64,000 nucleotides of DNA. Origin: Myxococcales bacterium. Its GTDB lineage: Bacteria; Myxococcota_A; Polyangia; Haliangiales; Haliangiaceae. Below are positions 35,412 to 47,194 of the stretch, piece by piece. The translations under genes were made by a program, and so were the position numbers. The number at the start of each line of letters is the position of its first letter. Positions within the stretch are counted from its first letter, which is position 1. The notes beneath the pieces were generated by a model. The model searched no databases. It was not told where the DNA came from and saw only the letters and a program-made list of their open reading frames with translations. The stretch spans positions 434,001 to 498,000 of the forward strand of contig JADKKI010000002.1 of NCBI GenBank assembly GCA_016720595.1. The letters run 5' to 3'.

Positions 35412-36170
35412 CTACGTCGGCAACCCGAGCGCTTCGCGGACCTCGCCCACCACCATCTCGGCGAGGCGATGGATCAGCTGCTCGCCCTCGGCCACGGTCG
35501 CGGCGGCAGGATCGCCCGCGTACGCGAGCTCCATCCCCATCTCGAGAAACGTGGTCACGCCTTCCCCGAGCTTCTGGGACAGGCTGATCGGCACCGGCGC
35601 GAGCACGCTGCGCATCGAATCGTCGACCATCTCGGGCGCCGCGGCGAGCATGATCGAGGTCTCGTACCGCCCTGCATGGCATGCACCGCTCTTGAACTCC
35701 GCCGAGAGCGTGCGCGCCCACTTCTTGGTGAGTGGGCACGCGACGCTGACCCTGCCCTCGCGGCCGGCGACCACGGCGCGGATCGCGGCATCGTGTGCGG
35801 GCTCGAGGTGGTTGTTGACCAGGCAGACGTGCCGGATCCCGGACGCGAGCAGGCCATCACACACCGCGGCGGCATAGGCCGTGAGCGCTGCGGCCGGGAC
35901 CGAGACGGCGCCCGCGAAGCCTGTCGCGCAGTCGGTGACTCCGTACGGCAACGCCGGGGCGATCAGCGCGGTCAGGGGACCCTTCTTCTCGAACAGCTCG
36001 CACGCCTTGACGCACGCCGCGGCGGAGATCACGACGTCCGTCGCGAGGCCGAGGTGCGGTCCATGCGGCTCGGTGGAGCCCACCGGGATCAGCGCGACGA
36101 CGGGCTTCTTGCCATCGAGTAGCGTCCGCAAGCTCGCGGTCGTGTGTCGTGCAAGGAACTTCTCGGCCAC
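35412..36170 (-). CDS. Creatininase family protein
   Basis: 252 residues from GTG 36170, which has GAGGA six bases upstream; a TTG at 36176 is also possible. Family metal-binding features: VGSTEPHGPHLGLATD near residue 30, LVNNHLEPAH, the Ala-rich dinuclear-metal region and CHAGRYETSIML. Relatives hydrolyse cyclic amides (creatinine, or amide bonds in cofactor biosynthesis such as MftE/FAPy deformylase). The gene starts two bases after the acyl-CoA ligase stop and is the last of the SDR-RidA-hydratase-dehydrogenase-ligase operon, so it may act on a nitrogen-containing ring product. Confidence 0.88.
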   Translation of the reverse strand: MAEKFLARHTTASLRTLLDGKKPVVALIPVGSTEPHGPHLGLATDVVISAAACVKACELFEKKGPLTALIAPALPYGVTDCATGFAGAVSVPAAALTAYAAAVCDGLLASGIRHVCLVNNHLEPAHDAAIRAVVAGREGRVSVACPLTKKWARTLSAEFKSGACHAGRYETSIMLAAAPEMVDDSMRSVLAPVPISLSQKLGEGVTTFLEMGMELAYAGDPAAATVAEGEQLIHRLAEMVVGEVREALGLPT

Positions 36171-36172
36171 GG

Positions 36173-37827
36173 TCAATCCTCGCGCAATTCGCCGCGCTTC
36201 TCGCGCTCCCCGAGCGTCTTCTTGTCGACCTTGCCCCGATCGTTCTTCGGGAGATCGTCGACGAACACCACCCAGCGTGGGTACTTGTGCTTGGACAGCT
36301 TGCTCTGCACGTGCGCCTTGAGCTCTGCCGCGAGCGTTCGCCGGCCCGGCCTGCCGATCCGGGCGCCTCGGGCCGCAGCACCACCAAGGCCTTGGGCTTG
36401 GCCAGGCCGCCGTCCTCGCCCGGATCACCGCGGCGGCCGACCGCCGGGTGAGCGAGCAGGCAATCCTCCACCTCGCGCGGAGCCACGAAGATCCCACCGA
36501 CCTTGAACAGGTCATCCGCCCGGCCCTGAAACCACAGGTAGCCGCGCTCGTCGATCGAGAACAGATCACCGGTGCGGCACCAGTGGCCGTGGAACGTCTT
36601 CCAGCTCTTGTCGCGATCCTGGAAGTAGCCGTGCGCCACCGAATCACCCTTGACCCACAGCACGCCGATCTCGCCGGGCGGCAGTGTCGGGTGGCCGGCC
36701 CCACTCGCATCCTCGGGGAGGATCGCGAGCGTGTACCCCTCGACCGCGCGGCCCAGGGATCCAGGCATCACGTCGCCGGGGCGGTTCGTGCAGTAGATGT
36801 GGAACATCTCGGCCGAGCCGATGCCGTCGTAGACCTCGCCGCCGAAGCGCGCCATGAACCGCCGCATGAGCGGCTCGGGCAGCGCCTCTCCGGCCGAGAG
36901 GTGGAACCGTACGCACGACAGATCGAGCGCGGGCTCGCCCTTCGCGCGGCGCTCGTCATCGGTTCGAGCAGCTTGCCCATCATCGTCGGGACGTTGGTGA
37001 CGATCGTGGGGCGGTAGCGCTCGATCGCCGCGGCCAGGCTCTCGGCGTCGGCCGCTCGGCGAACAGGCCCACGGTCGCGCCCCACCGCGAACGGGAACCA
37101 CAGGTTGGTGCCGGTGGCGTAGCCGAAGAACAGGCGCGGCACGCTGACCGTGACGTCGTCGGCGCGGTAGCCGACGGCCGCCTTCGCGTAGACCTCGGTG
37201 TTGAACGCGAAGTCGCGGTGGCTGTGCATCGCGGCCTTGGCGCGCCCGGTGGAGCCCGAGGTGAACAGCCAGATCGCCGGATCGTCGCGTCGGGTCTGCG
37301 GCAGCCGCGTCTCGAGCCCGCGGCCCGTCGCGATCGCCGCGTCGGAGGCTCCACCGGCGTCCGACCAGTCCGGGGGCGCCACCCACCTCCTCGGATCGTC
37401 CCCGTCGCCGGCGTCGGGCACGAGCAGGATCAGCCGCAGGCCGGGAGGTCGCGAGGTGGGCACCAGCGCGGCGGCGACCCGAGGCGTGGTGATCAGCACC
37501 GCGCGCCGGACGTACCCGAGCACCTAGGCCAGGTCCGCGGTCGGCGCGACCGGGTTCCCCATCGTCAGCCACGCCGCCGGCGGCCAGCATCGCGAAGATC
37601 GCCCACGCGAACGGCGGCGCGTCGGGCAGCACGATGTACACGCGCTCCTCGGGCGTCAGGCCGCGCGTCACGAGGTGCGCGCGCCAGGGCGCTCGTCGTT
37701 CGGCGACCTCGGCGTAGGTCCAGCCGCGTTCGCCGAAGCGGATCGCCGGATGTCGCGCCAGGCCCTCGGCCACGCGATCGAACAGGAAGTAGTCGGCGAG
37801 GTTCAGCTCCTCCGGGAACGTGGTCAT
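36173..37827 (-). pseudogene. Benzoate-CoA-ligase-like acyl-CoA synthetase, disrupted by several indels and a stop codon
   Basis: Family signatures are spread over three frames. Start MTTFPEELNLADYFLFDRV; adenylation P-loop WLFTSGSTGRAKAAMHSHRDF (parts); FHLSAGEALPEPLMRRF; YDGIGSAEMFHIYCTNRPG; GYLWFQGRADDLFKVGGIFVAP; and end RGKVDKKTLGEREKRGELRED. Apparent lesions on the coding strand: extra base near 37571, TAC-to-TAG stop at 37524-37526, extra C near 37080-37083 with compensation near 37050, missing base near 36962, paired changes near 36425-36445 and another shift near 36345. Protein motifs between lesions are excellent, so the gene decayed very recently or the consensus is poor here. It would activate an aromatic acid with CoA. 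Confidence 0.75.
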
Positions 37828-38977
37828 GACTTCGTGGCCCCCTGCGCGAGTGCGCGGCCGATGATCGTCCGCTGGATCTCACTCGTACCTTCGTAGATCC
37901 GCAGCGGACGGATCGCGCGATAGAGGTGCTCGACCACGGCCCCGGCCATCACGCCACGCCCGCCGAACAGCTGGACCGCACGATCGATCACGCGCGACGC
38001 GGCCTCGGTCGCGCCCAGCTTGGCGATCGAGACCTCGGTGGTGACCCTGCCGCCGGTGGTGTCCTTCTGGTGCGCGGCGCGCAGCACGAGCAGCCGCGCC
38101 GCATCGAGATCGACGATCATGTCCGCCAGGTGCGCCTGGACGAGCGGCTGCTCGGCGAGCGGCTTGCCGAACTGCACGCCGGGGCCACGAACGCACCGCC
38201 TCGTCGAACGCCCGGCGGGCCATTCCGACGGCGGCAGCCCCGACCGAGACCCGGAACGCATCGAGGGTCTGCAGCGCCAGCTTCATGCCCTGCCCGACCG
38301 CGCCGATCCGTGCCGCCGCGGCAGCATCACCGCCCGCAGCTCGAGCGCGCCGATCGGGTGTGGCGCGGTCGGCGCCAGCGGCTTGACGGTGATGCCCGGC
38401 GTATCGAGCGGCACCCAGAACGCGGTCAGCCCCGCGGTGCCGAGCGCCGGATCGATCGTCGCGATCACCGCCGCGTGATCCGCGATCCCGAGGTTCGAGA
38501 TGAACAGCTTGTCGCCGTCGAGCCGGTAGCCCCCATCGGGCGTCGCCGTCGCCCGGGTCGCGATCGCGGCGACATCCGACCCGGCCTCGGGCTCGGTCAG
38601 GGCAAACGCTGCGATGCCGGCGCCGCGCGCGAACGCCGCGAGCTGCGCGCGCTGATCGACGCTTCCGGCCAGGACGATCGGATGGGTGCCGAGGCCCTGC
38701 ACCGCGAAGATCGAGTCCGCCCGTGGCGAGACATACCCGAGCATCTCGCGGGCGAGGCACAGCCCGCGGGTATCGATCGGCCCGCTGGGGACCACGAGCG
38801 GAAACAAGCCGGTACTGGCCAGGGCCGCCGCCGCCGAGCGATCGCGCTCCGCCTCGGTGACGTGACGACCGGGGAGCTCCACGGCCTCGAGCGCAGGCCG
38901 CGCCGCGCGGAGCCGCTCGGCGAGCTCGGTGGCGCCGGCGCGAAGAACATCGGGAGATCGTCGGTCGACAGGCGCAT
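37824..38977 (-). pseudogene. Acyl-CoA dehydrogenase, disrupted by about three indels
   Basis: Pieces in three frames together give a full-length acyl-CoA dehydrogenase of about 384 residues. N-terminus MRLSTDDLPMFFAP (frame shift near 38940), middle ELPGRHVTEAER ... ALTEPEAGSDVAAIATRA, DGGYRLDGDKLFISN and FWVPLDTPGITVKP (FAD/substrate motifs), shift near 38320, GQGMKLALQTLDAFRVSVGAAAVGMARRAFDEAVR, shift near 38199, then QFGKPLAEQPLVQAHLADM and the C-terminal catalytic region YRAIRPLRIYEGTSEIQRTIIGR. Overlaps the ligase start by ATGA, so operon order is conserved. The same broken-gene/bad-consensus ambiguity applies as for the ligase. Confidence 0.78.
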
Positions 38978-38997
38978 GGTCACCTCGGGCTCGCCAC

Positions 38998-39810
38998 TCA
39001 CTCGGGCGCGCCGCGAAACTTCGCGGGACGCCCTTCCTTGAACGCCGCGTGCGCCTCCGCGAAGTCCGGGTGCTGCATGCACAGCGCCTGCGCTTGCGCC
39101 TCGGCCTCGATCGCCTCGCCGAGCGCCATCGTGTGCTCGCTCTCGATCATCTGCTTGGTCATCGCGTGCGCGAACGCCGGGCCCCGTGCGAGGCGCGCCG
39201 CCCACTCCTGGGCGAGCGTCACGCAGGCCGCGGCGTCGGGGACCACCCGATTGACGAGCCCGATCTCGAGCGCACGCGGGGCGAGGATGATCTCGCCGAA
39301 CAGCAGCAGCTCCGAGGCGTGGCCGAGCCCCACGATCCGCGGCAGCAGGTACGTGATCCCCATGTCGGCGCCGCACAGCCCGACGCCCGGAAAGATGAAG
39401 CCGAACTTCGCGCCTGCGGCGGCGATCCGGAGATCACTCGCGCACGCGATCACCGCACCCGCGCCGACCGCGGTGCCGTTCACCGCCGCGACGATCGGCC
39501 GCTTGCAGGCGCGCATCGCCTCGATCAGCCGCCCCGTCGCCCGCGTGAACGCGAGCAGCGCCGGGGTATCGCGGCCGAGCAGGTGCTTGATGATGTCGTC
39601 TTGATCACCGCCCGAGCAGAACCCACGACCGCGGCCCGTGATCACGATCGCGCGGACCTCATCGAACCGATCGAGCGCCTCGAAGGTCTCGGCGAGCTCC
39701 TGGTAGACCTCGAACGTGAGTGCGTTGAGGCGCTTCTCGCGATCGAGCGTGATGGTGGCGACCCCGCGCTCGAGGGTCATCGCGAACGAGGTCGGCTGCG
39801 GGAACGTCAT
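38998..39810 (-). CDS. Enoyl-CoA hydratase/isomerase
   Basis: 270 residues, ATG overlapping the RidA gene stop (39807-39810). Crotonase fold: LNALTFEVYQEL, oxyanion-hole segment GRGRGFCSGGDQDD, GTAVGAGAVIACASDLRIAA, GADMGITYLLPRIVG. Position 110-150 has the usual Gly-rich backbone; the catalytic acidic pair is not clearly the classic Glu/Glu (one is replaced by Asp-like residues), so it may isomerise or hydrolyse instead of hydrate. Intact, unlike its two downstream neighbours. Confidence 0.88.
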   Translation of the reverse strand: MTFPQPTSFAMTLERGVATITLDREKRLNALTFEVYQELAETFEALDRFDEVRAIVITGRGRGFCSGGDQDDIIKHLLGRDTPALLAFTRATGRLIEAMRACKRPIVAAVNGTAVGAGAVIACASDLRIAAAGAKFGFIFPGVGLCGADMGITYLLPRIVGLGHASELLLFGEIILAPRALEIGLVNRVVPDAAACVTLAQEWAARLARGPAFAHAMTKQMIESEHTMALGEAIEAEAQAQALCMQHPDFAEAHAAFKEGRPAKFRGAPE

Positions 39811-40208
39811 GGCGAATCTCCGAGGTACGCGACGGCCTGGATCTCGACCAGGGCCTTGGGCTCGAACAGCTCGGTGACGGCGACCAGGGCCATCGCCGGA
39901 TAGTAGGTGCCGAGCCGCTCGCGCCACACCGCGCCCAGCTCCTTGCGTGCCCCGCGATACGACGCCATGTCGGTCACGAACACCGTCATCTCCGCGAGAT
40001 CCTCGACGGTGCCACCCGCCGCCCGCACCACGGCGAGGACGTTGTCGAGGGTCTGCGCGAACTGGGCGACGAAGCCCTCCGCGAACACGCCCTGCGGATT
40101 CCACCCGATCTGGCCGCCCACGTGCAGCATGCGCCCACGGCCCGAACGGCCGTTCGAGTACCCCTTGGGCGGCGGCCAGCCCGGGACGATCACGTCGTCG
40201 GCGCTCAC
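39807..40208 (-). CDS. RidA/YjgF-family enamine/imine deaminase
   Basis: 133 residues from GTG 40208, which overlaps the SDR stop (GTGA). RidA features: HVGGQIGWNPQGV, FAQTLDNVLAVVRAAGGTVEDLAEMTVFVTDM, MALVAVTELFEPKALVEIQAVA (the Glu near the end is the family-conserved one). RidA proteins hydrolyse reactive enamines/imines to ketones. In CoA-linked aminobenzoate degradation a RidA-like protein would release ammonia from a ring imine, which fits its place between SDR and hydratase genes. Confidence 0.88.
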   Translation of the reverse strand: MSADDVIVPGWPPPKGYSNGRSGRGRMLHVGGQIGWNPQGVFAEGFVAQFAQTLDNVLAVVRAAGGTVEDLAEMTVFVTDMASYRGARKELGAVWRERLGTYYPAMALVAVTELFEPKALVEIQAVAYLGDSP

Positions 40209-40960
40209 TTCATCACCGCCCCGCCATCGATCACGATGGTCTGCCCATGGATCCCGCGCGCCGCGTGGGCGCACAGCATCAACGTCGCGTGAGCGATCTC
40301 GTTGGGTTCGATCATCCGCTTCTGCGGGTTCATCGACGCGAGGGAGGTCCTCGCCTCGTCGAGCGAACGCCCGGTCTTCGCTGCGATCCGGGTCACGGCC
40401 TCCTCCACCATCTGCGTCTCGACCCAGCCCGGGCACAACGCATTGATCGTGACGCCGGTGCGCGCCAGATCGATCGCGAGCGAGCGAGTCCAGCCCACCA
40501 TCGCGTGCTTCGCGGCGCAGTACGCGGCGGTGTAGCCATAGCCGGAGACGCCCGCGTTCGACGCGATGTTGATCACGCGCCCCCACCCCGCCTTGACCAT
40601 CCCGGGCACCAGCGCGCGCGCGACGCGGAACGCCGCGGTCGCATCGAGCTCGATGATCCGATCCCACAGCTCGTCGGTGGTCTTCTCGAGCGACGCACTC
40701 TCGGCCGCGCCTGCGTTGTTGACCAGCACGTCGACGTGCCCGACGGAGGCGAGGACCTCGTCGGTGGCAGCGCGGTCCATGAGGTCGAGCTTGATCGCCA
40801 CGCCCGTGATCTCGCGCGCGATCGCGTCGAGGTCTGGCTTGTTGCGACCGCACACGACCACGCGCGCGCCCGCCGCAGCGAGAGTCCGGGCGATCGCCGC
40901 GCCGATGCCCCGGCCACCGCCTGTGACCAGCGCCAGCCTGCCGGCGAGGATTCCGTCCAT
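40205..40960 (-). CDS. Short-chain dehydrogenase (3-hydroxyacyl-CoA dehydrogenase type)
   Basis: 251 residues, first gene of the catabolic operon. TGGGRGIGAAIA cofactor motif, NNAGAAES, catalytic Ser in NIASNAGVSG and YCAAK, IDGGAVMK C-terminus. FabG/3-hydroxyacyl-CoA dehydrogenase style. The promoter must lie in the 39-base gap shared with the divergent amidase gene. Confidence 0.9.
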   Translation of the reverse strand: MDGILAGRLALVTGGGRGIGAAIARTLAAAGARVVVCGRNKPDLDAIAREITGVAIKLDLMDRAATDEVLASVGHVDVLVNNAGAAESASLEKTTDELWDRIIELDATAAFRVARALVPGMVKAGWGRVINIASNAGVSGYGYTAAYCAAKHAMVGWTRSLAIDLARTGVTINALCPGWVETQMVEEAVTRIAAKTGRSLDEARTSLASMNPQKRMIEPNEIAHATLMLCAHAARGIHGQTIVIDGGAVMK

Positions 40961-40999
40961 GGGCAGGTTTTATACCGCCGGCGTGGGTAATGTCGCCCC

Positions 41000-42433
41000 A
41001 TGCACGTCTCCGACCTCGATGCGACCGCCACCGCCGAGCTGGTGCGCTCGGGGCAGGCCTCCCCGCGGGAGCTCGTGGACCTCGCGATCGCGCGGATCGA
41101 GAAGCACAACGCAGAGCTCGGGGCCGTGGTCACCCCGCTCTACGATCAGGCCCGCGCCGAGGCAGAGCACGCCCCTCCGGGCCCGTTTCGCGGCGTGCCG
41201 ATCCTGATCAAGGACCTGTGCGCCACCGTCGGTGGGTCACTCCACACCGGCGGGGTCAAGCCGCTCAAGGACGCCGGGTTTCGGTACGCGGCCGACAGTC
41301 ACCTCGTCACCCAGCTCCGGCGCGCCGGGTTCATCATCGTCGGCAAGACGACGACGTCGGAGCTCGGCATTCTCCCCTCCGCCGAGCCCCCCGCATGGCC
41401 CCCGGCGCGCAACCCGTACGACACGACCCGCTCGACGGGTGGATCGAGCGGCGGATCGGCCGCCGCGACGGCTGCCGGGCTCGTGCCGATCGCACATGCC
41501 AACGACGGTGGTGGATCGATCCGGATCCCGGCGAGCTGCTGCGGCCTCTACGGCCTCAAGCCGAGCCGCGGCCGGGTCTCGTTCGCTCCGTACGTGGGCG
41601 ACATCAACGGCGGGCTGGTCAACGAGCTCGTCGTCACGCGCTCCGTACGCGATTCGGCCGCGGTGCTCGATGTCCTCGCGGGGATGCAACCCGGCGATCC
41701 GTACACCGCTCCGACCCAGCTCCGTCCGTACAGCGCCGAGCTGACCACGCCCACCGGTCGGCTGCGGATCGGCGTCGAGACCCATCACACCGCCCTCGAC
41801 GGCAGCATCGTCGATTCGCACCCGGACTGCGTCGCCGCGGTCCGTCACACCGTGCAGCTGCTCGAATCGTTCGGCCACCAGGTCGAGCCGGCGTTTCCGG
41901 CGGCGCTCCGCGATCCCGAGTGGACCCCGAGGTTCCTGACGCTGTGGGCCGTCGGGGTCACCACCGAGCTCGACGAGTGCTCGCGCGCGATCGGCCGGAG
42001 CATCGCCTCGCACGAGGTGGAGCCGCTGACCTGGGCCCTCGCGGAGCTCGGCCGGCTGATCTCGGGACCGGCGTATGCGAGCGCGTGGCGATGGATCCAG
42101 CACAACACGCGCGAGTCCGCGAAGTTTTGGGACGTCTACGATCTGCTGCTGACGCCGACGATCGCCGAGCCGCCCGTCCCGCTGGGGACCTTCAAGTCCA
42201 CCACCGACGATCCGCTCGCCCCGATCTTCCGCGCGGCGGACTTCACGCCGTTCACGCCGCCGTTCAACGCCACCGGCCAGCCGGCCTGCTCCCTGCCGCT
42301 GTACCACAACGCCGCCGGCCTCCCGATCGGCGTGCAGCTGGTCGCCGCCTACGGCCGCGAGGATCTCCTGCTCCGCGTCTCTGCACAGCTCGAGGCGGCG
42401 AACCCGTTCGAGCACCGCGCGACGCGGCGCTGA
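41000..42433 (+). CDS. Amidase (amidase signature family)
   Basis: 477 residues. Amidase-signature core: catalytic Lys in [15 protein letters not shown], Gly/Ser-rich [36 protein letters not shown] with the cis-Ser and nucleophile Ser, then [14 protein letters not shown]-terminal [33 protein letters not shown] is the usual end. Hydrolyses an amide, likely small or aromatic. Divergent from the CoA-catabolic operon, so it may feed it (for example by freeing an aromatic acid from an amide); that link is inference. Confidence 0.92.
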   Translation: MHVSDLDATATAELVRSGQASPRELVDLAIARIEKHNAELGAVVTPLYDQARAEAEHAPPGPFRGVPILIKDLCATVGGSLHTGGVKPLKDAGFRYAADSHLVTQLRRAGFIIVGKTTTSELGILPSAEPPAWPPARNPYDTTRSTGGSSGGSAAATAAGLVPIAHANDGGGSIRIPASCCGLYGLKPSRGRVSFAPYVGDINGGLVNELVVTRSVRDSAAVLDVLAGMQPGDPYTAPTQLRPYSAELTTPTGRLRIGVETHHTALDGSIVDSHPDCVAAVRHTVQLLESFGHQVEPAFPAALRDPEWTPRFLTLWAVGVTTELDECSRAIGRSIASHEVEPLTWALAELGRLISGPAYASAWRWIQHNTRESAKFWDVYDLLLTPTIAEPPVPLGTFKSTTDDPLAPIFRAADFTPFTPPFNATGQPACSLPLYHNAAGLPIGVQLVAAYGREDLLLRVSAQLEAANPFEHRATRR

Positions 42434-43018
42434 TGCACGCCCCCTCCACGGCGGCGTCTCGAGCTGGGACTCCGCGAGCGCGACCTCCTCGGCCGTGCCG
42501 AGCTCGACGAGCGCCGCGCGCAGCTTGTCCCGCGCCCGCGACAGCCGGCTGCGCACCGTGTTCTCCGGGATCTCGAGCACGCTCGCGATCTCGCGTGTGG
42601 TCAGCGCCTCGAAGTAGGACAGCTCGAGCGCGATCTGATCGTCGAGCGGGATCCGTGCGAGGCCGACCCGCAGCAGCTCCTTGCGCTGGTGCTGGTCGAG
42701 CTCGGTCAGCGGCCCCGGCCCCAGATCGGCGAGCGACGACATCGCCAGATCGACCACCGGCGACCGCGCGCGGGTGCGGAAGTGATCGGCGAGTCGTCGG
42801 CGCGCCACGGACATCAGGTAGGCACGTACGCTGTCACCCTCGATCCGGTCCCGGCCCTCGACGCATGCGAGGAAGGTCTGGGAGATCAGATCTGCGCCAT
42901 CGTCCCCGATCTTGGAGCGGAAGAATCGCGAGACGGTCGACCAGTGGCGGGACACCAGCTCCTCTCCCGCACGCGCGTCCCCCGATCGCCAGCCATCCAG
43001 CAACTCGAGGTCCGTCAC
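42434..43018 (-). CDS. ECF-type RNA polymerase sigma factor, stop codon not found at the expected place
   Basis: About 195 codons from GTG 43018 to the amidase end. Sigma region 2: LLDGWRSGDARAGEELVSRHW, FFRSKIGDDGADLISQTFLACVEGRD; region 4: RIPLDDQIALELSYFEALTTREIASVLEIPENTVRSRLSRARDKLR. This is the subtype found next to Ser/Thr kinases in myxobacteria. After LVELGTAEEVALAESQLE the frame has no stop; it stays open through the antisense of the amidase to 41237. The true end is therefore unclear (indel, substitution or real antisense extension). Starts just 18 bases from the divergent kinase gene. Confidence 0.82.
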
Positions 43019-43036
43019 GCCCGTATAGTAGGCCTC

Positions 43037-45808
<2,772 letters not shown>

Positions 45809-45816
45809 GCAGCCGG

Positions 45817-46416
45817 CTACGCGAGTTCTTTGCGAATGTTCGAGATCACCTCGGCGTAGCTGGTGCTCTCGACGACGAGCGCCATCTCGGCCGTGTACCG
45901 CGACACGAGATCCTCCCGGTTGCGTGCGAGCGCGTCGCGCCGGGCATTGTGCAACGTGAGGAACGCGCGCTCCGCGTTGACGAAGTACTGGGTGATCTTG
46001 AGGACGGCGCGCGCCATCGAGATCGTCACGGACCGTGACTGATCGCTGAACGTGAAGCGGCGCCCTTCGCTATTCATGATGTCGAGCGTCACGCGACCGA
46101 CGGCATCCACGCCGGGGGCCGCCTTCTTGGTCTCGAGATCGGCGCCGACGTGGAAGCCCTTGAGCTCGATCGACTTCAGCGACTGGTACTCGCGGGCGTA
46201 CCGCTCGAGCATGCCGTGGAACAACGCATCGACCACGCCGACGCCCTTGCCCTCGACCTCGACCGGCTGATCACCCTCCATCACGGTCAGCTTGCAGATG
46301 GTGGTGTAGTCCGCCTCCTCGATCGCCAGGCGCCCGAGCTTGAGCTCGAGGTAGTTCGCACCGAGGACCTTGCGGATCAGCGGCTCGTGGGGAGGCTCGT
46401 GGATCGTGAGGGTCAC
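45817..46416 (-). CDS. Stand-alone LeuA-dimerisation-like domain protein
   Basis: 199 residues (GTG start). The middle (about 40-150) resembles the C-terminal allosteric/dimerisation domain of alpha-isopropylmalate synthase: EGDQPVEVEGKGVGVVDALFHGMLER, then YQSLKSIELKGFHVG, DAVGRVTLDIMNSEGRRFTFSDQS and late YFVNAERAFLTL. The catalytic TIM barrel is absent. It could be a leucine-type effector-binding regulator or a partner of a LeuA-like enzyme. Assignment by fold pattern only. Confidence 0.6.
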   Translation of the reverse strand: MTLTIHEPPHEPLIRKVLGANYLELKLGRLAIEEADYTTICKLTVMEGDQPVEVEGKGVGVVDALFHGMLERYAREYQSLKSIELKGFHVGADLETKKAAPGVDAVGRVTLDIMNSEGRRFTFSDQSRSVTISMARAVLKITQYFVNAERAFLTLHNARRDALARNREDLVSRYTAEMALVVESTSYAEVISNIRKELA

Positions 46417-46525
46417 GCCGCTAGTCTAGCGTGCCTGCCCGCTCCCGCAGCGTGATCTCGATCGGTAGATCCCGCGCGGACTTGCACGACTCCGGACCGT
46501 GCGAGCGTCACAGGCCTGCGCCATA

Positions 46526-47194
46526 GTGTTGCCCGTGTCGGCCCTGGTCCAGATCAAGCGCCACGTGACGCGCCTCAAGGGCTGTACGGACTGCGCCGAC
46601 ATGATCGGCCCGGTGGTCACCGGCACGCCGGTGGTGTCCCCCGTGATGCTGGTGGGTCAGGCCCCCGGCGACAAGGAAGGCCCGGCCGGCAAGCCGTTCG
46701 CGTGGACCGCGGGCAAGACGATGTTCCAGTGGTTCGGATCGGTGGGGCTCGGTGAAGACCAGTTCCGCGCGCGCGTGTACATGGCCGCCGTGTGCCGGTG
46801 CTTTCCCGGCAAGGCCGAGAAGGGCGGCGATCGCGTCCCCGCGCCCGAGGAGATCGAGCGCTGCAGCCGCCACCTCACGAGCGAGATCCGGATCCTTCGC
46901 CCGCGGCTCGTGATCCCGGTCGGCAAGCTCGCGATCGCGCAGCTGATCGGCCCCGCGGCCGCCAAGGACCTCCAGCTGAAGGACATCGTCGGGATCCAGC
47001 AGCCGATCCAGCTCGCCGGGCACACGCTCGACATGATCGCCCTGCCCCATCCGTCTGGCGCTTCCACCTGGCACCGCACCGAGCCGGGCAAGACCCTGCT
47101 CGTCCGTGGCCTCGCCCTGATCGCTCAGCACCTGGCCTGGCAGTCCTTGCTCGATGCTCCCGTCGAGTTCGCAGCCGAGGCCGCGTCACCGTGA
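46526..47194 (+). CDS. Uracil-DNA glycosylase-like protein (family 4/5 type)
   Basis: 222 residues from GTG 46526 (46499 and 46535 are other in-frame choices; conserved sequence begins later). Motif A VGQAPGDKEGPAGKPF, cysteines of an Fe-S type family (CTDCADM near the start, VCRCFPGK and ERCSRHL in the middle) and motif B LPHPSGAS. The spacing fits Fe-S uracil-DNA glycosylases, family 5-like because of the CFPGK segment. It would remove uracil or deaminated bases from DNA. The stop overlaps the M20 peptidase gene start (GTGA). Confidence 0.85.
   Translation: MLPVSALVQIKRHVTRLKGCTDCADMIGPVVTGTPVVSPVMLVGQAPGDKEGPAGKPFAWTAGKTMFQWFGSVGLGEDQFRARVYMAAVCRCFPGKAEKGGDRVPAPEEIERCSRHLTSEIRILRPRLVIPVGKLAIAQLIGPAAAKDLQLKDIVGIQQPIQLAGHTLDMIALPHPSGASTWHRTEPGKTLLVRGLALIAQHLAWQSLLDAPVEFAAEAASP

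Noticed and set aside
41237..42433. Minus-strand open frame opposite the amidase, in frame with the sigma factor
   Set aside because: Composition is typical antisense shadow (Arg/Gly/Asp-rich, no motif); treated as missing-stop anomaly rather than a real extension.
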